Part shown: positions 19,096 through 28,310 of the stretch, piece after piece
How positions within the stretch are numbered: position 1 is the first letter of the stretch
Layout of the letters: every line of letters begins with the position of its first letter
From: Bryobacterales bacterium
Lineage (GTDB): Bacteria; Acidobacteriota; Terriglobia; Bryobacterales; Bryobacteraceae
Assembly (NCBI GenBank): GCA_009697505.1
Contig: SHUD01000004.1
Span: 1-64,000, forward strand
Reading direction: 5' to 3'
DNA: 64,000 nucleotides
The notes under the pieces: model-generated
What the model was told of the DNA's origin: nothing
Database searches by the model: none
Seen by the model: only the letters and a program-made list of their open reading frames with translations
Made by a program: the position numbers and the translations under genes

Positions 19096-20715
19096 ATGAA
19101 AAGCAATCTCAAGATCAAAGCCCTGGCCATCGCCGTTATCCTCCTGGGATGCATTTACGGCATCATTGGCCTGCCGACGTCCACCGCGCAATTGGTGGCC
19201 AACTGGAACCAGAACATCCGTCTCGGTTTGGATCTCAGGGGCGGGAGCCAACTCGTTTTGCAGGTGCAGATCCAGGATGCCTTCAAGGCCGAAGCCGATT
19301 CCGTCATCCAGCGCCTCAAAGATCAGTTGAACGGCAAGCAGATCCAGTTCGCGGAGATGCTGCGCAACGAACCGCCGACCATTAAAGCCGCCGATACCAT
19401 TCAGATCGACGTGAAGGGCGTGCCCGCCACCAGCGCCGGCGACTTCCGCGCTCTGGTCAACGACAACGTCGGCAGCGTGTGGAACCTGACCACCGTCAAC
19501 CCGACCGACTACCGCCTGAACATGAAGACCAGCGAGTCCATCAAGCTGCGCCAGGACACGCTGACCCAGAGCATGAATACGATCGAGAAGAAGATCAACG
19601 CGCTAGGCGTGGCCGAGTCCAGCGTGCAGCAGCGCGGCCGTAGTGACGCCGAGGCGGAACTGCTGGTACAGCTTCCGGGCGTCGACGATCCGGCCCGCGT
19701 GAAGCAGATTCTGAAGACCGCCGCTATTTTGGAGCTATATGAGGTGGTGGGCGGCCCGTATTCCTCGCGTGATGATGCCCTCTCTAGCAAAGGCGGCGTG
19801 TTGCCGCTGAATAGTCAGGTCCTGGTGAGTCCGGCGCGCGGCGGGAGCCCGGCGGGAGCCTACATCCTCGGGCGCACGCCAGTGGTCACCGGCCGCGACC
19901 TCCGCGATGCCCGTCCGCAGCAGGACCAAAACGGCCGCTGGGAGACGCAGTTTACGCTTTCCCAGGATGCGGCCAAGCGTTTTGACCGCTTCACCGGCGC
20001 CAATATTGGCAAGCCGTTGGCGATTGTATTGGATAAGAATGTGTTGAGCGCACCGACCATTCAGGCCAGGATCAGCGACAGCGGGGTGATCACGGGAATC
20101 GGAACCCACGATGACGCCGCCGATCTGGCGTTGAACCTGCGCGCGGGTTCGCTGCCGGCGAGCGTCGAGTACCTGGAAGAACGCACCGTGGGTCCCTCGC
20201 TGGGCGCCGATTCTATCCGGTCGGGCATCTCCGCGGGTATCGCGGGTGTCATTGCCGTGGTGCTGGTCATGCTCGTGTATTACAAGAAGAGCGGAATCAA
20301 TGCCACGCTCGCGCTGATTTTAAACGCCATCATTTTGATTGCCGCCTTGAGTTACTTGGACGCCGTTTTGACGTTGCCGGGCATCGCGGGCGTGATTCTG
20401 ACCATCGGTATGGCCGTCGACTCGAATGTGCTGATCTTTGAAAGAATTCGCGAGGAGCTGCGCGCGGGGAAAGCGGTGATCGCGGCGGTGGACGCCGGGT
20501 TCAGCAAGGCGTTCCTGACCATCATCGACACGCACGTGACCACGGTGGTTTCCTGCGCCTTCCTGTTCCTGTTCGGAACCGGCCCGGTAAAGGGTTTTGC
20601 GGTCACGCTGGTGATTGGTTTGATTGCGAATGTGTTTACGGCCATTTTTGTTTCCAAGACGATTTTCGATTGGGATCTGGGGCGCCAGAAGCAAGCCGTT
20701 GCGATCAGTATCTAG
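19096..20715 (+). CDS. secD: Protein translocase subunit SecD
   Basis: A 539-residue inner-membrane protein that uses the proton gradient to help pull secreted proteins through SecYEG. An N-terminal TM helix is followed by LGLDLRGGSQLVLQVQ, a periplasmic domain, then the conserved ERTVGPSLGADSIRSGI and five C-terminal TM helices with GMAVDSNVLIFERIREEL. It sits between yajC and secF. The gap to secF is 154 bases with nothing recognisable in it, so secF may also have its own signals. Confidence 0.96.
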   Translation: MKSNLKIKALAIAVILLGCIYGIIGLPTSTAQLVANWNQNIRLGLDLRGGSQLVLQVQIQDAFKAEADSVIQRLKDQLNGKQIQFAEMLRNEPPTIKAADTIQIDVKGVPATSAGDFRALVNDNVGSVWNLTTVNPTDYRLNMKTSESIKLRQDTLTQSMNTIEKKINALGVAESSVQQRGRSDAEAELLVQLPGVDDPARVKQILKTAAILELYEVVGGPYSSRDDALSSKGGVLPLNSQVLVSPARGGSPAGAYILGRTPVVTGRDLRDARPQQDQNGRWETQFTLSQDAAKRFDRFTGANIGKPLAIVLDKNVLSAPTIQARISDSGVITGIGTHDDAADLALNLRAGSLPASVEYLEERTVGPSLGADSIRSGISAGIAGVIAVVLVMLVYYKKSGINATLALILNAIILIAALSYLDAVLTLPGIAGVILTIGMAVDSNVLIFERIREELRAGKAVIAAVDAGFSKAFLTIIDTHVTTVVSCAFLFLFGTGPVKGFAVTLVIGLIANVFTAIFVSKTIFDWDLGRQKQAVAISI

Positions 20716-20869
20716 CGGAGCGTTCTTTTCGGGCTGGTTTTATTCGGGCTTGGACGTTGCGGAGATTTGTGTTAGTTTAAAAGACCGTGTCGCATTTTGG
20801 ATGGAACTTTCCGGCGGCCGGCGGTGTCTGTAGCAACTGGTCGTAGACTGTCTAACGGTCATAGGGTCG

Positions 20870-22081
20870 ATGGAATTATTTAAGAACACAAGTTTTGACT
20901 TCCTGGGCAAGAAGTGGCCCTTCATCATCGCCTCTTTGGTGTTGACGGGAGCCGGTTTGGCCAGTCTGGCGATGAAGGGCGGTCCCAACTATGGGATCGA
21001 CTTCAAGGGCGGGGCGCAGATGTACCTGCGTTTTAATCAGGAACCGCCAGTGGAGAAAATCCGTTCCGCGCTGGAGAGCAAGATCCAGGGTGAAATTTCA
21101 GTGCAGCAGGTGACGGGGCAGCCTGAGGTCATTGTGGGCACCGAAATCCGGGATGAGAAAGAACTGAACGCCAACCGCCAGATCATCGAAGACGTGCTGC
21201 GGAGTACGTTCGCGGCTCCCGACGGGAAGCTGGACCTGAATAATTCCTCCATGGGGCAGTTGGCGGAACGTCTGCGCGAGCCTCTGTTGCAGGCCAGCGT
21301 GGCGCTCTCCGAGCAGGAGTTGCAGGATGTGGTGAAGAACATCCAGGCCTTCCGCGCCTCCAAGGGCGGGATCCTGACGTCTCTGGACCAGTTGTCGGGA
21401 GTGCAGGGTGTCAGTGCGCAGATCCTGCAGGCGGTTAAGCAGCAGTGCGCCCTCGGGCCGTTTACGGTTTTGTCGGCCGAAGTGGTCGGCCCCAAGATCG
21501 GAAAAGATCTGCAGGGTCAGGCGATCCGGGCTACGTTGCTGGCTTTGGCCGGAATGCTGGTCTACATCGCCTTCCGTTTCGAATGGATTTACGGCGTAGC
21601 CGCCGTGGTGGCCGTGTTTCATGACACCATCATCACCATCGGGCTGTTCTCGCTGTTCGACCGGCAGATTTCCTTGACGGTGGTGGCGGCGCTGCTGACG
21701 CTGGTGGGTTATTCGATGAACGATACCATCGTGGTGTTCGACCGCATCCGCGAAAATCTGCGGCTGATGCGGCGGGAGTCGATGACCAATGTCATCAACA
21801 TGAGCGTCAATCAAACGTTGAGCCGGACCATCCTGACCAGCGGCTTGACATTATTGACGGCACTATCGTTATTCTTATTTGGCGGGCAGGTCTTGAACAA
21901 CTTTGCTTTTGCCTTGGTGGTTGGCATTCTGGTGGGCACGTACTCGTCGGTTTTCATTGCCAGCCCAATCCTGGTATTCTGGCAGAACTTTATGGATTCC
22001 AAAAAGTCGAGTGCGCCGGCTCCTCCGGTGAAAGAAGTTTCGTCGCGGCCGGCCAGTACTCGCAAAGCGGTGCGCGGATAG
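20870..22081 (+). CDS. secF: Protein translocase subunit SecF with enlarged periplasmic domain
   Basis: The 403-residue partner of SecD. NYGIDFKGGAQMYLRF opens the periplasmic domain and VVGPKIGKDL, LVGYSMNDTIVVFDRIREN and the TM set complete the family. It is about 80 residues longer than usual: an extra region near residues 125-200 contains LSEQELQDVVKNIQAFRASK and LTSLDQLSGVQGVSAQIL, which resembles a helix-hairpin-helix module. The C-terminus is basic and Ser/Pro-rich. Next comes tonB after 27 bases. Confidence 0.95.
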   Translation: MELFKNTSFDFLGKKWPFIIASLVLTGAGLASLAMKGGPNYGIDFKGGAQMYLRFNQEPPVEKIRSALESKIQGEISVQQVTGQPEVIVGTEIRDEKELNANRQIIEDVLRSTFAAPDGKLDLNNSSMGQLAERLREPLLQASVALSEQELQDVVKNIQAFRASKGGILTSLDQLSGVQGVSAQILQAVKQQCALGPFTVLSAEVVGPKIGKDLQGQAIRATLLALAGMLVYIAFRFEWIYGVAAVVAVFHDTIITIGLFSLFDRQISLTVVAALLTLVGYSMNDTIVVFDRIRENLRLMRRESMTNVINMSVNQTLSRTILTSGLTLLTALSLFLFGGQVLNNFAFALVVGILVGTYSSVFIASPILVFWQNFMDSKKSSAPAPPVKEVSSRPASTRKAVRG

Positions 22082-22108
22082 GATCGCAGCGCGGAAAGGA
22101 TACAGCAT

Positions 22109-22855
22109 ATGAGTATGTTCGATCAAACCTTCGTGGACGGTGTGGGCAAGACCCACAAGAGCTGGACGGTGGCGCTGTCATTCGGATTCCAGTTCCTGCT
22201 GACCGGGATCATGATCCTGATCCCGTTGATCTACACGGATATTCTGCCGCAGGCGCAGTTAACCAGCATGCTGACGGCGCCTCCGCCTCCGCCTCCGCCT
22301 CCGCCTCCGCCTCCTCCAGCCCCCGTGAAGATCATCAAGGTCGCGCCGCGCCAGTTTGACGCCGGCCGCCTGATGGCCCCTCGTGAAATTCCGAAGAACG
22401 TCGCGATCATTCAGGAAGATGCTCTTCCGCCGAGCGCCAGCCAGTTGCAACTGGCGAGCGGAATTCCGGGCGGTATCCCGGGCCTGGGCGGGCTGGGAGG
22501 GTTAGCCGGGGCTCCGCCGCCGCCGCCTCCTCCTCCTCCGGTGAAAGTGGTCGAGACGCGCCGGGAGCCGTTGCGCGTCGGCGGCAACGTGCAGGCCGCG
22601 AACTTGCTCAAGCGCATTACGCCGCTGTATCCGCCGCTGGCCAAATCCGCGCGCATTCAGGGAACCGTGCGCTTCACGGCGATTATCGCCAAGGAAGGCA
22701 GCATTCAGAATCTTCAGTTAGTAAGTGGTCACCCGATGCTGGTTGCAAGTGCGACCGATGCGGTAAAGCAGTGGGTTTACAAGCCGACTTTGCTCAACGG
22801 CGAGCCGGTGGAAGTCATCACTCAGATTGACGTCAACTTCACTCTGAGTCAGTAG
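22109..22855 (+). CDS. tonB: TonB-family energy transducer
   Basis: 248 residues: a short cytoplasmic start, one TM helix (FGFQFLLTGIMILIPLIY), two proline runs and a C-terminal TonB domain (ITPLYPPLAKSARIQGTVRFTAIIAKEGS...SATDAVKQWVYKPTLLNGEPV). It carries proton-motive energy from ExbBD to outer-membrane receptors such as the large receptor at 44-48 kb. The first proline run is encoded by a hexanucleotide repeat. It is followed by exbB, exbD and exbD. Confidence 0.92.
   Translation: MSMFDQTFVDGVGKTHKSWTVALSFGFQFLLTGIMILIPLIYTDILPQAQLTSMLTAPPPPPPPPPPPPPAPVKIIKVAPRQFDAGRLMAPREIPKNVAIIQEDALPPSASQLQLASGIPGGIPGLGGLGGLAGAPPPPPPPPPVKVVETRREPLRVGGNVQAANLLKRITPLYPPLAKSARIQGTVRFTAIIAKEGSIQNLQLVSGHPMLVASATDAVKQWVYKPTLLNGEPVEVITQIDVNFTLSQ
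22280..22318 (+). repeat. CCTCCG hexanucleotide repeat encoding a polyproline linker
   Basis: Five perfect CCTCCG units (22280-22309) followed by CCTCCTCCA, together coding 13 prolines. Unit changes stay in frame and would alter only the linker length of TonB. Confidence 0.9.
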
Positions 22856-22912
22856 GTCCGAAGCGGGGCGTTTTAACTCTTCGCTTTTAAATTTCAACTC
22901 GCAGGAGAAAAT

Positions 22913-23650
22913 ATGGTTTTACAATTGCAAGTTTGGGCGTTGATGTTTCTTCAAGAGAGCGCTGGAGTCAGCTTCGATCCGCGCTCGATGTGGAATCAGA
23001 TGGGCTTTTTGGCCCGCTTTGTCGTGGTTCTGTTGTTTGTCATGTCGGCCTGGTCGATTGGGGTCATGATCGATCGCGCGCTCGCCTTTGGCGCGGCTCG
23101 CGGCCAGTCCCGGCAGTTCGCTCCGGCCGTGGCCGGCGCGTTGCGCGAAGGCAAGCTGGATGAAGCCATCAAGATCGCCGACCGTTTCCCCAAGAGCCAC
23201 TTGGCCAAGGTCGTCGTGGCTGGGTTGCAGGAATTCCGCGCTCATCAGATGAGCTCGGATATCTCCGGTGAAGAGATCGCGGCATCCACCCGCGCCCTGG
23301 AACGCGCCGAAGCGATCGTCCACGCCGAACTGAAGCGTGGTGTCGCCGGTCTCGCCACGATTGGTTCCACCGGTCCGTTCGTGGGACTGTTCGGAACGGT
23401 CGTCGGCATCATCAACGCGTTCAAGGGAATTTCGAGCGAAAAGTCCACTGGTCTGGGCGCCGTCGCGGGCGGTATTTCCGAAGCGCTGGTGACCACCGCC
23501 GTGGGTCTGTTCGTCGCGCTTCCCGCGGTGTGGGCCTACAACTACTTCGCGGGCCGCGTGGAAGCGTTCGACGTGGAGATGGGTAACTCCAGCTCCGAGC
23601 TGATCGACTACTTCATCAAGCGCACCCAGAAGGCTGGCGCGGGAAAGTAG
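22913..23650 (+). CDS. exbB: MotA/TolQ/ExbB proton channel protein
   Basis: 245 residues with three TM helices. The first is FLARFVVVLLFVMSAWSIGVMI. The family core GVAGLATIGSTGPFVGLFGTVVGIINAFKGI and GISEALVTTAVGLFVALPAVWAYNYF lie near the C-terminus. With the two ExbD proteins it forms the proton-driven motor for TonB. GGAG lies upstream of the ATG. A 142-base gap separates it from the first exbD. Confidence 0.94.
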   Translation: MVLQLQVWALMFLQESAGVSFDPRSMWNQMGFLARFVVVLLFVMSAWSIGVMIDRALAFGAARGQSRQFAPAVAGALREGKLDEAIKIADRFPKSHLAKVVVAGLQEFRAHQMSSDISGEEIAASTRALERAEAIVHAELKRGVAGLATIGSTGPFVGLFGTVVGIINAFKGISSEKSTGLGAVAGGISEALVTTAVGLFVALPAVWAYNYFAGRVEAFDVEMGNSSSELIDYFIKRTQKAGAGK

Positions 23651-23792
23651 TTCGCCCCGCAGGTACGTTTTCCGCGAGTTGAAATTCTTCCGGTATGCGC
23701 CGCCTGTCCATTTCCTGGCGGGCGGCGTCAACCGGGAGGGAGCAGCCCACGGGAGCGATCCCGGAAAGGGCAGAAGTTTAGAGGAGTCGTCT

Positions 23793-24245
23793 ATGAAAAA
23801 ACCAAAGGCACCGGAAGTTACCGCCGATATTAATGTCACTCCCATGGTGGACGTGATGCTCGTGCTGTTGATCATCTTCATGGTGATCACGCCGATGTTG
23901 ACCAAGGGCGCCGCAGTGGAGCTGGTGAAAACCGCCCATCCCATCGCGATGAAGGATGCCGACAAGGAAGACGCGATTTTGGTCGCGATCACGCGCAATG
24001 GCGAACTCTTTCTCAGCCCCGGCAATAAGCGTCTGACCGTGGAAGAGCTGTCGGGAAAAGTCCGCGATCTGCTCACCAACCGGTTGGATAAGACCATATA
24101 TATTAAGTCCGATATGCGTGCGAAGTACGAGCGGGTGACCGACGTTGTGGACAACCTGCGCGCCGCCGGCGTGGATCAGTTGGGTCTGCTGACAGAGCAG
24201 GTTGCTGGCGAGAGGAAGCCCACCACCCCGGCCGCCGCGCAGTAA
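23793..24245 (+). CDS. exbD: Biopolymer transport protein ExbD/TolR (copy 1)
   Basis: 150 residues from the ATG at 23793; GAGGAG lies 6 bases upstream, so the longer track start (23679) is rejected. ADINVTPMVDVMLVLLIIFMVITPM holds the TM helix with the essential Asp. The periplasmic part follows (DLLTNRLDKTIYIKSDMRAKYERVTDVVD). It partners with ExbB; a second ExbD follows after 40 bases. Dual ExbD genes are common in Acidobacteria and allow different partner complexes. Confidence 0.94.
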   Translation: MKKPKAPEVTADINVTPMVDVMLVLLIIFMVITPMLTKGAAVELVKTAHPIAMKDADKEDAILVAITRNGELFLSPGNKRLTVEELSGKVRDLLTNRLDKTIYIKSDMRAKYERVTDVVDNLRAAGVDQLGLLTEQVAGERKPTTPAAAQ

Positions 24246-24285
24246 GGCAACCGGTATTATTTGTAGTAGTTAAGGAGATTTCTAT

Positions 24286-24717
24286 ATGTCAATGGCAGTG
24301 GGGGGGGCTAATCAAGGTCCCCGTGCAGATATTAATATGACGCCCCTGATTGATGTGCTGTTGGTGCTGCTGATCATCTTCATGGTGATTACGCCTCTGA
24401 CACCGCACGGTTTGGAGGCTCTGGCGCCTCAGCCGCCGCCGCCCAATACGCCGCCGCCGCCGCCTGGGCAGGACCGTACGGTCGTGATCGTCATTGATAA
24501 AGACAAGTCGATGCACCTCAACCAGGACCCTATCAACGTCGACCAGCTCGAAGCCCGTCTGACGGATGTCTTCAAGACCCGCGCCGAGCGCGTGGTCTTC
24601 GTCAAGGGCGATCCGGACTTGGATTTTCAGACGGTCGCTCACGCGATCGACATCGCCAAGGGTGCGGCTATCGACAAGGTCGGGCTGATGACTCCCAAGG
24701 CTGAACTCGGTCAGTAA
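24286..24717 (+). CDS. exbD: Biopolymer transport protein ExbD/TolR (copy 2)
   Basis: 143 residues. INMTPLIDVLLVLLIIFMVITPLTP is the TM helix with the essential Asp, followed by a short Pro-rich segment and the periplasmic domain (TRAERVVFVKGDPDLDFQTVAHAID). It differs clearly from copy 1 (no KGAAVELV; different linker). AAGGAGA lies upstream of the ATG. The last gene of the TonB set, the TPR lipoprotein, follows after 12 bases. Confidence 0.93.
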   Translation: MSMAVGGANQGPRADINMTPLIDVLLVLLIIFMVITPLTPHGLEALAPQPPPPNTPPPPPGQDRTVVIVIDKDKSMHLNQDPINVDQLEARLTDVFKTRAERVVFVKGDPDLDFQTVAHAIDIAKGAAIDKVGLMTPKAELGQ

Positions 24718-24729
24718 CGCGGAGGGAGA

Positions 24730-25584
24730 ATGATGAACATGATGCGTAAAACGACGCTCCTCGGCGCCACGCTCGCGATTGGCGCCCTCACGCTGTTGGG
24801 CACCGGCTGTAACAAGCTGAAGTCCCGCGACGACCTCAACAAGGGCGTCACCGCGTATAAGAACGCGAAGTATTCCGTGGCCGTGGATCTGTTCCAGGCA
24901 GCCATTAATCTGGATCCGGAAAATCCCAACGCCCGCGTCTACCTGGCCACCGCCTATATGATGCAGTGGATTCCGGGCGCGGTGTCCCCTGAAAATCTCC
25001 AGTTTTCCGCCAAGGCCAAAGACGAGTTCAACAAAGTTCTGGACAAGGATCCCAACAACGGCGTCGCGCTGGCTTCGCTGGCCTCGCTCGCGTTCAACGA
25101 GGCGGACCCGCTTCCGTTGGAACAAAAAATAGGCAAGCTCGATGAGGCGGCCAGCTGGTACACCAAGCTGGTCACCGCGGATCCCAAGAACCGCGATGGC
25201 TACTACAGCCTGGGCGCCATCGCCCAGAAGAAGTTCTATCCGGCTCTGATGACGGCTCGCGTCAATGGCAACATGAAACCGGATGAACCCGGACCGCTCA
25301 AGGATAAAAAAACAAGAACGGAGCTCACCGCCAAGTATATGCCGACGATCGAGGACGGCATCAAGAACCTGGACAAGGCCCTGGAAATCGACAAGGAAAG
25401 TGACGACGCCATGGCTTACAAGAACCTCTTGATCCGCGAGCGTGCCGACCTCGCCGATGATAAGGACGCCTACAAGAAGCAGATCGAAGAGGCCGATTCC
25501 TGGCTCCAAAAGGCTCTGGACACCAAGAAACTCAAGCAGGAACGCGCCGAGAAGAAGACTTCGGGCGGCATCATCCAGGACTAG
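24730..25584 (+). CDS. TPR-containing lipoprotein
   Basis: 284 residues. The N-terminus MRKTTLLGATLAIGALTLLGTGC has a lipoprotein-type signal; the residue at -3 is Gly rather than Leu, so the lipobox is imperfect. Several TPR-like helices follow (LNKGVTAYKNAKYSVAVDLFQAAINLDPENP, LDKDPNNGVALASLASLAF, ...NLDKALEIDKESDDAMAYKN). It ends the tonB-exbB-exbD-exbD run and is followed by a terminator, so it is part of that operon. The likely role is a scaffold in the periplasm; not proven. Confidence 0.8.
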   Translation: MMNMMRKTTLLGATLAIGALTLLGTGCNKLKSRDDLNKGVTAYKNAKYSVAVDLFQAAINLDPENPNARVYLATAYMMQWIPGAVSPENLQFSAKAKDEFNKVLDKDPNNGVALASLASLAFNEADPLPLEQKIGKLDEAASWYTKLVTADPKNRDGYYSLGAIAQKKFYPALMTARVNGNMKPDEPGPLKDKKTRTELTAKYMPTIEDGIKNLDKALEIDKESDDAMAYKNLLIRERADLADDKDAYKKQIEEADSWLQKALDTKKLKQERAEKKTSGGIIQD

Positions 25585-25606
25585 GTCTCAGTACTTAAGG
25601 GCTTCA

Positions 25607-25640
25607 GGACAGTAGGCCAGAAATGGCGTACTGTCCTTTT
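25607..25640 (+). terminator. Rho-independent terminator of the TonB/Exb operon
   Basis: A perfect 8-bp stem GGACAGTA/TACTGTCC (25607-25614 and 25629-25636) with a 14-base loop, directly followed by TTTT and more pyrimidines. It lies 23 bases after the TPR lipoprotein stop and 40 bases before the RelA/SpoT gene. Confidence 0.85.
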
Positions 25641-25679
25641 CTATTTTCATCGTCCGTTAAACTGCCGCTAAACTAATAG

Positions 25680-27932
25680 ATGAGTATGCCGGAACCCCCT
25701 CAGGCCGCTGTCCTCCCCGCGTCCGTGACGGTAACGCCGGTCCTGGCGCCCGCGCCTGGGGAAGTGGAACTCCTATACCAGGAGCTGGAGGCGCGTATCG
25801 TCAAGCTTCGTCCCAGCGAAGATCTGGCGCCCCTTCGTAAGGCCTTCCAGTTCGCGGCCGAACGTCATCGCAATCAGCAACGCGTTTCCGGCGAGGCGTT
25901 CATGGTGCATCCGGTTCTGGTCACGCGCCAACTGGCGGACATGAACATGGATATGGTCTGCCTGCAGACCGGGCTGCTGCACGATGTGGTGGAGGACACC
26001 AGCGCGACCATTGCGGAGGTCAAGCGCGAATTTGGCGAGGACGTGGCCCGCTGCGTCGATGGCGTCACCAAGCTGAGCAAACTCAATCTTGCCAACCGCG
26101 AGGAGCGCCAGGCGGAGAGTGTCCGCAAGATGCTGCTGGCCATGGTGAACGACATCCGCGTGGTCCTGGTGAAGCTGGCGGACCGTCTGCACAACATGCG
26201 CACGCTAGGCTCCCTGCCGCGCGAAAAGCAGGAGCGCATCGCCACCGAAACCATGGAGATCTACGCACCCATCGCGCACCGCCTGGGAATGGGCAAGATC
26301 CGCGGCGAGCTGGAAGATCTCGCGTTCCACTACCTGGAACCGGAGGCCGCCGCCGGTCTGCTCAGAGACTTTGAATCGCAGCACGCCGCCAACGAGACTT
26401 TCCTCAAGGAAATCAGACACACCGTCGAGCTGCTGCTGGCCCGCGAAGGCATCCCCGCGCGGGTGGACGGGCGGCTGAAGCGGGCGTACTCGGTGTTCCA
26501 GAAATTGAAGCGGCAGAAGATCACGCTGGATCAGGTCTACGACCTGCTGGCCGTGCGCATCATTACGGATTCCGTCAAGAACTGCTACGCGGCGCTGGGC
26601 GTGATTCATAACGAATGGCATCCCATCCCCGGCCGCATCAAGGATTTTATCGCCATTCCGCGCCCCAATTTGTATCAGTCGCTCCACACTTCGGTGATGG
26701 GCCCTGGCGGGCGGCATTTTGAAGTGCAGATCCGCACCGACGAGATGCACCGCGTGGCCGAAGAAGGCATCGCCGCGCACTGGAAATACAAGGAGGGCCG
26801 CCGCGGCGCCGCCGAAGACGACCAGAGGATGGCCTGGCTCCGCCAGTTGGTGGAGTGGCAGCGCGAAATGCACGACCCCACGGAATTCATGTCCACCCTC
26901 AAGGTGGACCTCTACCCCGAGGAAGTCTACACCTTCACGCCCAAAGGCCGCGTCATTATTCTGCCGCGCGACGCCACGCCGATCGACTTCGCCTACGCCA
27001 TCCACTCCGACGTTGGGAACACGTGCACGGGCGCCAAGGTCAATGGGCGCATGGTGCAGTTGAAATACGGGCTGCGCAACGGCGATGTGGTCGAAATTCT
27101 TACGCAACCTGGACACCTGCCCAGCAAAGATTGGCTGGCGCTGGTCAAGACGCCGCGCGCGCGCAACAAAATCAGGCACGTCATCAATACCACCGAGCGC
27201 GCCAAGTCCATCGAGATCGGGGAGAAATACCTGGAGCGCGAAGCCCGCCGGCTCGGCGTAGCCATGAGCCGCGTCTCCAAGGCTCAAATCGAATCGGTCG
27301 CCGCCGAATACGGGTGCAGCAAGATGGAAGACTTGCACGCGGCGCTCGGATACGGGAAGTATTCCCCTCGTCAGGTTCTGCAGAAGTTGGCACCGGACCA
27401 GGTTGGACCCGAGGCACCCGAAGCAGTCCAGGTTCCCGCGTATGCGCCGGACCGTTCCGCTGCCCCGGCCGACCCGGACCTGGTGATCCGCGTCAAAGGG
27501 ATGGACGAACTGCTGGTGTATCGCGCCAAGTGTTGCAACCCGATCCGCGGGGAGGCCATCGTGGGCTACGTGACGCGCGGCAAAGGTGTCGCCGTTCACT
27601 CGCGGAACTGTTCCAACGTGCAGAATCTGATGTACGAAGTGGAGCGCAAGATCGACGTTGAGTGGGCCCGCGCGGCCCAGGAAACGTTCCAGGTGAAACT
27701 GCTCATTCACACCGAGGACCGGCCCGGCATGCTGAGCCAGTTGACCGCCGCGCTGTTCAGCGAGCAGACCGACATCCGCAGCCTGGAAGCGCGCAGCGAC
27801 GACGAGCGCGCCGCCGACGGAGCCATTATGGATGTGACCATTGAAGTAAAGGACAAGAAACAATTGGAGCGCGTGGTTTCCGCCATCCGCCGCATCTCCG
27901 GCGTTCGTGACATTGAGAGAGTGAATCAGTGA
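25680..27932 (+). CDS. rsh: RelA/SpoT bifunctional (p)ppGpp synthetase/hydrolase
   Basis: 750 residues; makes and degrades the stringent-response alarmone. The HD hydrolase domain holds LLHDVVEDT near residue 100. The synthetase domain spans about 240-360 (VYDLLAVRIITD, NLYQSLHTSVMGP, FEVQIRTDEMHRVAEEGIAAHWKYKEG). A TGS domain follows (EEVYTFTPKGRVIILPRDATPIDFAYAIHS) and an ACT domain ends the protein. Both catalytic sites look complete, so it is called bifunctional. Its TGA overlaps the GTG of the next gene (GTGA). Confidence 0.95.
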   Translation: MSMPEPPQAAVLPASVTVTPVLAPAPGEVELLYQELEARIVKLRPSEDLAPLRKAFQFAAERHRNQQRVSGEAFMVHPVLVTRQLADMNMDMVCLQTGLLHDVVEDTSATIAEVKREFGEDVARCVDGVTKLSKLNLANREERQAESVRKMLLAMVNDIRVVLVKLADRLHNMRTLGSLPREKQERIATETMEIYAPIAHRLGMGKIRGELEDLAFHYLEPEAAAGLLRDFESQHAANETFLKEIRHTVELLLAREGIPARVDGRLKRAYSVFQKLKRQKITLDQVYDLLAVRIITDSVKNCYAALGVIHNEWHPIPGRIKDFIAIPRPNLYQSLHTSVMGPGGRHFEVQIRTDEMHRVAEEGIAAHWKYKEGRRGAAEDDQRMAWLRQLVEWQREMHDPTEFMSTLKVDLYPEEVYTFTPKGRVIILPRDATPIDFAYAIHSDVGNTCTGAKVNGRMVQLKYGLRNGDVVEILTQPGHLPSKDWLALVKTPRARNKIRHVINTTERAKSIEIGEKYLEREARRLGVAMSRVSKAQIESVAAEYGCSKMEDLHAALGYGKYSPRQVLQKLAPDQVGPEAPEAVQVPAYAPDRSAAPADPDLVIRVKGMDELLVYRAKCCNPIRGEAIVGYVTRGKGVAVHSRNCSNVQNLMYEVERKIDVEWARAAQETFQVKLLIHTEDRPGMLSQLTAALFSEQTDIRSLEARSDDERAADGAIMDVTIEVKDKKQLERVVSAIRRISGVRDIERVNQ

Positions 27933-28303
27933 GTCTGCCGCCCCAGGAACCCGAACACATCGCCATTTCCAAGTCCAAGGGCATCAAGATCGATTGGAAA
28001 GACCGTCACCACAGCGAGTACGGGCTCGCCTATTTGCGCGACGAATGCCCCTGCGCCACCTGCACGGGAGCGCACGGAACGGCGCCCCAGAAATCCAGCT
28101 ACGGAGCGAACGGGGGAGGGAGCGGCGGGAAGGAGCTGTTTCCCATGTACAAAGCCACGCTCAAAATGCTCAGCGTGGAGGCCGTGGGAGGCTACGCGAT
28201 CCGCATCGACTGGTCCGATGGCCACAACACCGGCATCTATTCGTTCGATCACCTGCGCCGCATCTGCCCGTGCGCGGAGTGCGGCGCCCAGCGGGAACCT
28301 TAG
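27929..28303 (+). CDS. DUF971 (gamma-butyrobetaine hydroxylase N-terminal-like) protein
   Basis: 124 residues. KSKGIKIDWKDRHHSEYGLAYLRDECPCATC and the C-terminal GYAIRIDWSDGHNTGIYSFDHLRRICPC are the DUF971 pattern, with paired cysteines that probably bind metal. This domain is found alone in many bacteria and is linked with iron-sulfur cluster biology by neighbourhood. It begins with GTG overlapping the relA/spoT stop by four bases. The function here is inferred, not known. Confidence 0.85.
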   Translation: MSLPPQEPEHIAISKSKGIKIDWKDRHHSEYGLAYLRDECPCATCTGAHGTAPQKSSYGANGGGSGGKELFPMYKATLKMLSVEAVGGYAIRIDWSDGHNTGIYSFDHLRRICPCAECGAQREP

Positions 28304-28310
28304 CTCTCCT

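Noticed and set aside
26205-27863. 552-residue minus-strand ORF
   Set aside because: Antisense to the RelA/SpoT homologue, which has every expected motif; the minus frame is a codon-bias shadow.
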